A DNA stretch of 57,920 bases. It comes from Gemmatimonadota bacterium. GTDB lineage: Bacteria; Gemmatimonadota; Gemmatimonadetes; Longimicrobiales; Longimicrobiaceae. The first letter of the stretch is position 1, and each line of letters starts with the position of its first letter. A program made the position numbers and the translations under genes. The stretch covers positions 1-57,920 of the forward strand of contig JAQBQD010000198.1 of assembly GCA_028287185.1 (NCBI GenBank). Direction: 5' to 3'. The notes under the pieces are model-generated. The model ran no database searches and was not told the DNA's origin. It saw nothing but the letters and a program-made list of their open reading frames with translations. Below, in pieces: positions 1-5,328 of this stretch.

Positions 1-117
1 GCGGCGGGACGCGCCCGGGCTCCGCAGCCCGCCCCCCCGGCCGCCGCGGCGGACCGCCTGGCGGACGAGATGGTGCGGGCGCTCACCGCGCCGCGGGCCC
101 TGGCGCGCGCGGGCTGA
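1..117 (+). CDS. C-terminal end of a gene cut by the window edge
   Basis: An open frame enters from the left edge and ends at a TGA at 115-117, giving 38 residues rich in Ala, Pro and Arg followed by an amphipathic stretch (ADRLADEMVRAL). There is no motif to identify a family. The Ala/Pro-rich linker followed by a short helix would fit the end of a larger protein, but the frame could also be open by chance in such G+C-rich DNA. It lies 25 bases before the end of the oppositely oriented small lipoprotein gene. Confidence 0.35.
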   Translation, partial: AAGRARAPQPAPPAAAADRLADEMVRALTAPRALARAG

Positions 118-142
118 TGCGGTGCGCGCGCCGGGCCGCCCC

Positions 143-316
143 TCAGGTGCCGGAGCCCATCATCTGCCCGCCGTCGGTGTGCACCGACGCGCTGTCCGGG
201 CTGGTCTGACCATCGCGCGTCGCGGCGGCGGGCGCCGCGCGCGGGCCGGTGATGTCCCGGGCGCAGGCGGCGGTCGAGGCGAGCACGAGCAGGGCGATGG
301 CGATGCGGATCTTCAT
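143..316 (-). CDS. small predicted lipoprotein, 57 aa
   Basis: The product starts with a basic, hydrophobic signal segment (MKIRIAIALLVLASTAAC) whose Cys18 follows Thr-Ala-Ala, an acceptable lipobox. The mature part is about 40 residues, begins ARDITGP, is rich in Ala, Asp and Ser, and ends GGQMMGSGT. The ATG at 316 is chosen because it places the signal peptide at the N-terminus; longer versions only add unstructured Arg/Ser-rich sequence. I recall similar short exported peptides with Cys-type leaders and Gly-Ser-Gly tails from Longimicrobium-like genomes, but no function is known to me. A perfect 25-base palindrome lies 89 bases upstream of its start (405-429) and may control it. Confidence 0.6.
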   Translation of the reverse strand: MKIRIAIALLVLASTAACARDITGPRAAPAAATRDGQTSPDSASVHTDGGQMMGSGT

Positions 317-404
317 GATGGCCTGTGGTGCGGGAGGGGGCGGGCGGGAAGATTCCGCCTGGCCGGAAGGTACCGAAACAGCCGCTTCCGGGATGGACCT
401 CAAC

Positions 405-429
405 GTCCGCAAATCGCTTATTTGCGGAC
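405..429. promoter_or_regulatory. perfect 10-bp inverted repeat, operator-like
   Basis: Arms GTCCGCAAAT (405-414) and ATTTGCGGAC (420-429) flank a 5-base centre. The A/T-rich inner part stands out in this G+C-rich DNA. It could be a dimeric repressor site for the lipoprotein gene or a transcript hairpin. No run of T follows on either strand, so an operator is somewhat favoured over a terminator. Confidence 0.4.
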
Positions 430-699
430 TAGATGGACAGAGCGCACCATTTCGCGCCACCCGGGCATCCGGGGTGGTGCGGAGCGTGCGCCCGACCGAC
501 GTCGTTGCGCGATTTCGGCAAGATGAGGGTGGAAGCGCAGGCTTTCGCAGCAACAACCGTGCGCTCGCGCCGGGTCGCCCGTCACAGGGCTTTCGATCCC
601 CCGCTCCGCGTCCCCGGGTAGGGTGTCGTTCCGTGGGCCTGCGCCCGGCACCTACTCGGCGCGACCCTCGCGGGACCTTCCGAAGAGAACACGTCAGAC

Positions 700-728
700 T
701 TGACAGCGGCTCATTTCGAAGGCATTGT
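700..728 (+). promoter_or_regulatory. sigma70-like promoter of the marR gene
   Basis: A perfect -35 hexamer TTGACA (700-705) is followed after 17 bases by CATTGT (723-728), a weak -10. Transcription would begin at about 735, the A of the marR ATG, so the message may be leaderless; no Shine-Dalgarno sequence precedes that ATG. The -10 overlaps the palindrome at 727-740, which fits autorepression. Confidence 0.5.
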
Positions 729-740
729 TCAGCCATGAAC
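727..740. promoter_or_regulatory. predicted MarR operator over the marR start codon
   Basis: GTTCA-GCCA-TGAAC, within a 7-bp inverted repeat TTGTTCA / TGAACAA (725-742), overlaps the putative -10 and the marR ATG at 735. The same GTTCA-N4-TGAAC pattern recurs at 1199-1212 before the next gene. MarR dimers usually bind pseudo-palindromes of this size in their own promoters, so self-binding is a reasonable inference. Confidence 0.5.
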
Positions 741-1175
741 AAAACCGGCTGCTGTGATGGATCGAAGGCGGTGCTCTTCGCGCTTCTCCACGCCGGCCAG
801 GCGGTGGAGGAGCGGCTGGAGCGCACGCTGGAGCCATGGGGGCTGTCCATGGCCAAGATGGGGGCGCTGCACCACCTGGCCACCGCTGGCGGGCCCATTC
901 CGCTGGGCCAGCTGGCGGACCGACTGAGCTGCGTGAAGTCCAACGTCACCCAGCTCGTGGACCGGCTGGAGGCGGACGGGCTGGCGCGCCGGGTGCCCGA
1001 TCCCAACGACCGCCGCAGCGTGCTGGCCGTCATCACCGACGACGGGCGGGCGCGCTTCGACTCCGCGGCGGCGGCGCAGGAGCAGGCCGAGCGCGAGATC
1101 CTGGCGGGGCTGGGCCCCGAGGAGCGGGCCACGTTCGATTCGCTGCTCAACAAGGTGCTCGCCGGAACTGGCTGA
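735..1175 (+). CDS. MarR-family transcriptional regulator
   Basis: This 146-residue protein has the usual MarR length and layout: an N-terminal dimerisation helix (VLFALLHAGQAVEERLERTLEPWGL), a winged helix with recognition region around residues 55-85 (LGQLADRLSCVKSNVTQLVDRLEADGLARR), the conserved wing motif DPNDRRS at about 86-92, and a C-terminal dimerisation helix. It should be a small-molecule or redox-responsive repressor; Cys residues near the N-terminus (GCCDG) and in the recognition region could sense thiol chemistry, but that is speculation. The ATG at 735 is chosen because the domain begins there and a TTGACA promoter ends just upstream. The likely targets are itself and the following SDR gene. 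Confidence 0.9.
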   Translation: MNKTGCCDGSKAVLFALLHAGQAVEERLERTLEPWGLSMAKMGALHHLATAGGPIPLGQLADRLSCVKSNVTQLVDRLEADGLARRVPDPNDRRSVLAVITDDGRARFDSAAAAQEQAEREILAGLGPEERATFDSLLNKVLAGTG

Positions 1176-1198
1176 GCACCGTTTCTTTCGCTCGAATG

Positions 1199-1212
1199 GT
1201 TCATGGATGAAC
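1199..1212. promoter_or_regulatory. second GTTCA-N4-TGAAC site, before the SDR gene
   Basis: GTTCA-TGGA-TGAAC has the same arms and spacing as the site at 727-740, and flanking bases also agree (AT-G before, A-A/G after). It lies 64 bases before the chosen SDR start and 23 bases after the marR stop. A second site for the neighbouring MarR protein is the simplest reading. Confidence 0.45.
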
Positions 1213-1275
1213 AGTGCGCTGGTGAATCTCAGCCGTGTCCGCGAGCGAAGTCCGAAACCAACGGGAGGCGGAGCG

Positions 1276-2193
1276 ATGCGGGTCTTCATGACCGGGGCGG
1301 GAGGATACATCGGCGGCGTGGTGGCTGGACGGCTCCGGGCGGCGGGCCATGCCGTCGCCGGGCTCGCGCGCGGTGAGGATGCCGCGCGACGGCTGACGGA
1401 GGCGGGGGTCGAGGCCGTGCGCGGCGACCTGGGCGACATCGCGCTGGTGGAGCGCGAAGCCGGGGCGGCGGACGCCGTCATCCACCTGGCGATGGAGCAG
1501 AGCCGCCGCGCGGTGGAGCTGGACGGCGCGGTGACGGACGCCGTGCTGCGCGCCATGCAGGGCAGCGGGAGGCCGTTCCTGTACACCAGCGGCACCGCCG
1601 TGCTGGGCGACACGGGCGCCTGGCCCGCGGACGAGGACCGGCGCATCGACCCCGCGGGCCCGGTCGCCTGGCGCGCGGCGCACGAGGCGCAGGTGACGGA
1701 TGCCGCCGCGCGCGGCGTGCGCGGCATGGTGATTCGCCCGTCGCTGGTGTACGGCCGTGGGGGCGGCGCGGTGGTCACGTCGCAGGTGCAGGCGGCGCGG
1801 CGCGACGGCGTGGCGCGGTACGTGGGCGACGGCGCGAACCGCTGGTCCACCGTGCACGTGGACGACCTGGCGGACCTGTACCTCCTCGCCCTGGGGCGCG
1901 CGGAAGGCGGCAGCGTGTGGAACGCGGAGGGCGGCGAAACCGTTTCGATGGCGGAGCTTGCCGCGGCCGCGAGCCGCACCGCGGGAGCCGGAGGGCGGGT
2001 GGAAGGCCTGGAGCCCGACGAGGCGAAGGCGGCGTTCGGCTGGATGACGCGCATGCTCGCGCTGAACCTCGTGGTCACCTCCGCCCGGGCCCGCGCCGAG
2101 CTGGGATGGTCCCCGAGCAGCCCGTCGCTGCTGGAGGAGTTGGCGAGCGGATCGTACGCGTCGGCCGGCGAAGCAGACGCGGAGCCCCGATAG
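1276..2193 (+). CDS. NAD(P)-binding SDR/epimerase-family protein, atypical
   Basis: The 305-residue product is an extended short-chain dehydrogenase fold. The dinucleotide-binding loop GAGGYIG sits at residues 7-13, followed by DLGDIAL and a late VIRPSLVYG motif typical of NAD-dependent epimerase/dehydratase proteins. The usual catalytic Tyr-x3-Lys is not evident where expected; the segment reads VAWRAAHEAQV, so this is an atypical member that may bind NAD(P) without classical SDR catalysis. The ATG at 1276 is preferred over 1207 because GGAGGCGG lies just upstream and the fold begins at MRVFMTGAGG. It follows marR with a shared palindrome and is probably its regulatory target. The substrate is unknown. 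Confidence 0.85.
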   Translation: MRVFMTGAGGYIGGVVAGRLRAAGHAVAGLARGEDAARRLTEAGVEAVRGDLGDIALVEREAGAADAVIHLAMEQSRRAVELDGAVTDAVLRAMQGSGRPFLYTSGTAVLGDTGAWPADEDRRIDPAGPVAWRAAHEAQVTDAAARGVRGMVIRPSLVYGRGGGAVVTSQVQAARRDGVARYVGDGANRWSTVHVDDLADLYLLALGRAEGGSVWNAEGGETVSMAELAAAASRTAGAGGRVEGLEPDEAKAAFGWMTRMLALNLVVTSARARAELGWSPSSPSLLEELASGSYASAGEADAEPR

Positions 2194-2336
2194 CCGGATC
2201 GCGATCGGCATACCGCCCTCGGATCCGAAAACCGCAGGGGATCAGCGGTGGATGGAAGGCGAACGCACGGACGATGAGATTCTACCCGGCCGCCGAACCC
2301 CGGCGCCGGTTCACGATGGCGAGAGGGAGGATCGAG

Positions 2337-2744
2337 ATGCCTGAGACGATGGCGGCGCCGGCGGCGGACGCAACGGGGCAGGGGAAGGCGTGGAACGTGG
2401 TGCTGTGGGTGCTCCAGATCGGCGCGTCGCTGATGTTCTTCGCGGCCGGCGGACCGAAGCTGCTGGGCGATCCGCAGATGGTGGGCGTCTTCGAGACGAT
2501 CGGCCTCGGCCAGTGGTTTCGCTACGCGACCGGCGGCATCGAGGTGCTTTCCGCGCTGCTCCTGCTGATCCCGCGGCTGGCCGGCGTGGGCGCGCTGCTG
2601 CTGGTGGGGGTGATGGTGGGCGCCGTGATCACGCACTTGCTGGTCGTGCACAGCAGCCCCGCGATCCCGCTGGCGCTGCTGGTGGTGGTGGCCGTGATCG
2701 CCTGGGGCCGCCGCGACCGCACGCTCCGCCTGCTCGGCCGCTGA
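2337..2744 (+). CDS. DoxX-family membrane protein
   Basis: The 135-residue product has four hydrophobic segments at roughly residues 19-37, 62-80, 83-103 and 108-124, with AAGGPKLLGDP after the first helix, matching DoxX/DoxD-like proteins (often a KL or KF-G motif at this place). DoxX proteins are small inner-membrane proteins linked in some bacteria to thiol or quinone redox reactions; the role here is not known. The ATG at 2337 is chosen because GAGGGAGG lies 6-8 bases upstream; the in-frame ATG at 2316 lacks such a site. Pairing with a MarR regulator is common for DoxX genes, so it may belong to the same regulon, though no copy of the palindrome is seen before it. Confidence 0.85.
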   Translation: MPETMAAPAADATGQGKAWNVVLWVLQIGASLMFFAAGGPKLLGDPQMVGVFETIGLGQWFRYATGGIEVLSALLLLIPRLAGVGALLLVGVMVGAVITHLLVVHSSPAIPLALLVVVAVIAWGRRDRTLRLLGR

Positions 2745-3007
2745 TCCCCCGGCGCGACCTTCCACGTCGGCGGAACTCCGAATCGGCCGAGGCTTGGTGT
2801 CGCGGGCTCGTTGCCGGCAGTGCATCCGCGGTTCGGGCCGGGAGGAAGTTGGAGTCCAGCAGCAGGAAGTTGGGCCACTTGCGATGGGATTCGAGAGTGA
2901 CCCACCTTGCCTCACGGAGTGGAGGCGAACGTGTTCCGTGAGCGGTGCGGAACGCGCCGGGTATCAAGGGACGAGAGCGTCGTCCACACCCGGAACGAGA
3001 GTGCGCC

Positions 3008-3280
3008 ATGCAGTTCAACTACGGTTTCGACGACGGCGTGTTCGAGCAGCCGGATCTGGACGAGGAGTTTCCGCTGGGCGACGGCACGGCGCAGACGGAT
3101 GCGGCCGTGGAGTGCCCGTACTGCGGCGAGACGGTGGAGATCGGACTGGACCCGGGCGGCGGCTCGCGGCAGGAGTACGTGGAGGACTGCCAGGTGTGCT
3201 GCCGCCCGTGGACCGTGTGCGTGGCCTACGACGACGCGGGCGGCGCCGAGGTGTCGCTGGAGCCGGCCGACGGGTCGTGA
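3008..3280 (+). CDS. CPXCG-motif cysteine-rich small protein
   Basis: This 90-residue acidic protein has an N-terminal MQFNYGFDDG segment and CPYCG at residues 36-40, followed by CQVCC at 61-65. Together these form a probable zinc-binding site (Cys36, Cys39, Cys61, Cys64 or Cys65), then a short beta segment (WTVCVAYDDAG, EVSLEP). Proteins named CPXCG-motif cysteine-rich share this layout and are of unknown function. The ATG at 3008 begins the conserved part; the upstream in-frame start would add a basic tail without a ribosome site. Confidence 0.8.
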   Translation: MQFNYGFDDGVFEQPDLDEEFPLGDGTAQTDAAVECPYCGETVEIGLDPGGGSRQEYVEDCQVCCRPWTVCVAYDDAGGAEVSLEPADGS

Positions 3281-3541
3281 CGCGGTGGCTCAGCGGGAGG
3301 CAGGAAGCGTCGCCTGCTGGCGCCGGCGCGATCCTCCCGGCCCCGGCTTTGGCGGGTGGGCGAGGAGGCCATCGCCGAGCGGGCTGGCCGGCGGCGGCGG
3401 CGGACGAATCGGAAAGCTGGACCTGTGGATCGCGGGGCGCCACCTTGCGGGGAGCGCGCGCTGAAACTTCCGCGCCGCGGGGCGCGTAGGCACCCGTGCA
3501 GCAGGAACGCCCTCCACCGATACGATTCACGGAGCACCCCC

Positions 3542-3778
3542 ATGAGCGAGAAGAGCACCTTCGAGACGGTCATCAAGTGGACGGTCGTCGTGATCCTGGC
3601 CATCGTGGCGCTGAAGCTGGTCTTCACCGTGCTGGGGCTGGCCTTCTTCCTGGGCGGCTTCCTGCTGTTCCGGGTGCTGCCGCTGGTGCTGCTCGTGTGG
3701 CTGGTGTCGCGCGCCATCGCGTGGTTCCGCGGGTCGAGCACCACGTCGCCCGCCGCGCCGGACGCCACGGAGATCTAG
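3542..3778 (+). CDS. small inner-membrane protein, 78 aa
   Basis: The product has two close hydrophobic helices (about residues 12-34 and 37-60) with a Gly kink between them (FFLGGFLLF), a charged N-terminus (MSEKSTFETVIK) and a short Thr/Ala/Pro-rich tail ending DATEI. Codon use matches its neighbours and a strong terminator follows, so expression is likely. I do not recognise the family; it resembles small hairpin membrane proteins of unknown role. Confidence 0.65.
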   Translation: MSEKSTFETVIKWTVVVILAIVALKLVFTVLGLAFFLGGFLLFRVLPLVLLVWLVSRAIAWFRGSSTTSPAAPDATEI

Positions 3779-3849
3779 CTTCGCGGGCTGCGCGCGGACG
3801 CAGGATAGGTAGAAGGGCGGAGGGATGGAGGGCGGTTTTCCCGGGGGGG

Positions 3850-3893
3850 AAGCCGGGGAGGGGTTCCGGACACGGAACCCCTCCCCGGCTTTT
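3850..3893 (+). terminator. strong rho-independent terminator
   Basis: A perfect 19-bp stem (3850-3868 with 3873-3891) closed by the tetraloop GACA is followed by TTT. It separates the small membrane protein from the amidase gene. Because the left arm starts with AA, the hairpin has some T on the other strand too. Confidence 0.85.
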
Positions 3894-3912
3894 CGTGCGC
3901 CCAACGAGAGCG

Positions 3913-3941
3913 TTGAGATTCGGGCGGCGCGCGCCTATCAT
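3913..3941 (+). promoter_or_regulatory. sigma70-like promoter for the amidase gene
   Basis: TTGAGA (3913-3918), a 17-base spacer and TATCAT (3936-3941) lie just past the terminator and about 175 bases before the amidase start, implying a long leader. No riboswitch fold was recognised in that leader. Confidence 0.5.
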
Positions 3942-4117
3942 ACGCTGGTGGCCCGTTCCGGCCGCGCCGACCGGCATCGGACCCTGGCCGGCCGAGGCGG
4001 CGCCGTTTCGCGGCGGCGATCCAGGTCCGCCGTTTCCGTCCGCAAAGCTCCCCCTTCCCGATCCCCCGCGCCGTCCCCGTCCCCGGGACGGCATCACCCC
4101 GCCCTGGGAGGCCCGCC

Positions 4118-5047
4118 ATGAAGATCGTAAACCACCTGCTGGTGCACGACGACGGCACGCCGTACCGCTTCGTGAAGACGCCCAACGTGGGCAGCGGCGA
4201 GCTGAAGCCGCGCTACCTGGTGATGCACTTCACCGCCGGCGGCAGCGCGCAGGAGTCCATCGGCTGGCTGGCCAACCCGGCGGCCAAGGCGTCGGCGCAC
4301 ATCGTGATCGCGAAGGATGGCACCGTCACGCAGATGGTGCCCTTCAACCGCGTGGCGTGGCACGCCGGCCAGAGCACGTGGGAGGGCATCGTGGGCCTGA
4401 ACAGCTCGTCCATCGGCATCGAGCTGGACAACGCCGGGCGGCTGACGCACAAGGGCGGCGTGTGGGTGGCCGACGGCGGGTCGCGCTTCACGGACGACCA
4501 GGTGATCCAGGCCGTGCACAAGAACGAGAAGACGTCCTCGGGATGGCCGAAGTACCCCCAGGTGCAGCTCGACGTGGCGCGGGAGCTGGCCACGCTGCTG
4601 GTGCGCATCTACCGGATGGGCGAGGTGATCGGGCACGAGGACATCTCGCCGGGGCGCAAGGTGGACCCGGGCCCCGCATTTCCCATGGCCGACTTCCGCG
4701 CGCAGGTGATGGCCGCGGCGGCGGGCGGAGCGGCACCCGCCGCGCAGCCCGCGCCGGCGATCCCGACGGCGCCGGGGGCGTGGGTGTACTCCGCGACCGC
4801 GAACCTGAACGTGCGCACGGGCCCCGGCAAGGAGAACCCGCTGGTGCCCGGCAGCCCCGTACCCGCCGGCACCCTGCTGGACGTGACCGCCACCAGCGGC
4901 GACTGGATGCAGGTGGCCGTGCAGGGCACGGTGAACGGCGTGGCCGTCCGCGGCTGGGCGGCCGCGCAGTTCCTGAAGCGCGAGCCGGACCGCATTCCCG
5001 TGCTGAAGCTGGCGGACGGCACGGGCGCGCTGGGCGGCGTGAGCTGA
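4118..5047 (+). CDS. N-acetylmuramoyl-L-alanine amidase (Amidase_2) with SH3-like domain
   Basis: The 309-residue protein combines an AmpD-like amidase domain (about 1-195) with a C-terminal bacterial SH3 domain (about 225-305, WVYSATANLNVRTGPG). Likely zinc ligands are His37 (VMHFTAGG), His173 (IGHEDIS) and Asp183 (KVDPGPAF); the His173-Asp183 spacing of 10 matches AmpD. It should cleave the bond between N-acetylmuramic acid and L-alanine in peptidoglycan or its fragments, with SH3 aiding wall binding. No signal peptide is visible, so it acts in the cytoplasm, is released by lysis, or leaves by an unknown route; the layout is endolysin-like. No phage genes surround it. The ATG at 4118 is the only start that precedes the conserved MKIVNHLLV segment. 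Confidence 0.9.
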   Translation: MKIVNHLLVHDDGTPYRFVKTPNVGSGELKPRYLVMHFTAGGSAQESIGWLANPAAKASAHIVIAKDGTVTQMVPFNRVAWHAGQSTWEGIVGLNSSSIGIELDNAGRLTHKGGVWVADGGSRFTDDQVIQAVHKNEKTSSGWPKYPQVQLDVARELATLLVRIYRMGEVIGHEDISPGRKVDPGPAFPMADFRAQVMAAAAGGAAPAAQPAPAIPTAPGAWVYSATANLNVRTGPGKENPLVPGSPVPAGTLLDVTATSGDWMQVAVQGTVNGVAVRGWAAAQFLKREPDRIPVLKLADGTGALGGVS

Positions 5048-5056
5048 ACGGATCGC

Positions 5057-5082
5057 GCGAGGGCCGGCCCGCCGGCCCTCGC
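5057..5082 (+). terminator. G+C-rich hairpin after the amidase gene
   Basis: Twelve-base arms GCGAGGGCCGGC and GCCGGCCCTCGC meet with a 2-base centre (a larger loop in practice). No T run follows, so it may be a weak terminator or an RNA 3' stabiliser. Confidence 0.45.
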
Positions 5083-5328
5083 CGCCGATTCTCCGGCGCC
5101 GAATCAGCGTAGGGCTCGCGGGATTGCGCTCGATCCGCCGATTTTGGGCGGGTCGGATCCCGCGCCCCTCCGCACGTGCCGCGGCAAGCACCATCCGGAC
5201 AATTCGCGCACCGCGCCCGACCCGCGGCGCGGGTTCTCCCGGACCGTTCACACCACGCAGGGGTCCGGTCCGGAGCGCGGAACGCGGGTGATCTCCGAAG
5301 GACAGGTACGATCGAGGGATGGAGGCGT

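Larger units (their letters stand above)
317..734. other. intergenic region between two divergent genes
   Basis: This 418-base gap separates the divergent small lipoprotein and marR genes. It holds a perfect palindrome at 405-429 nearer the lipoprotein and a sigma70-like promoter at 700-728 running into marR. Open frames here are Arg/Pro/Ala-rich and look like shadows. Nothing else was recognised. Confidence 0.5.

Noticed and set aside
729..2915. Long minus-strand open frame (728 codons) opposite marR, SDR and DoxX
   Set aside because: Composition is Arg/Ser/Ala/Pro/His-rich with no family pattern, and the plus strand carries three clear genes. It is a shadow frame caused by high G+C.
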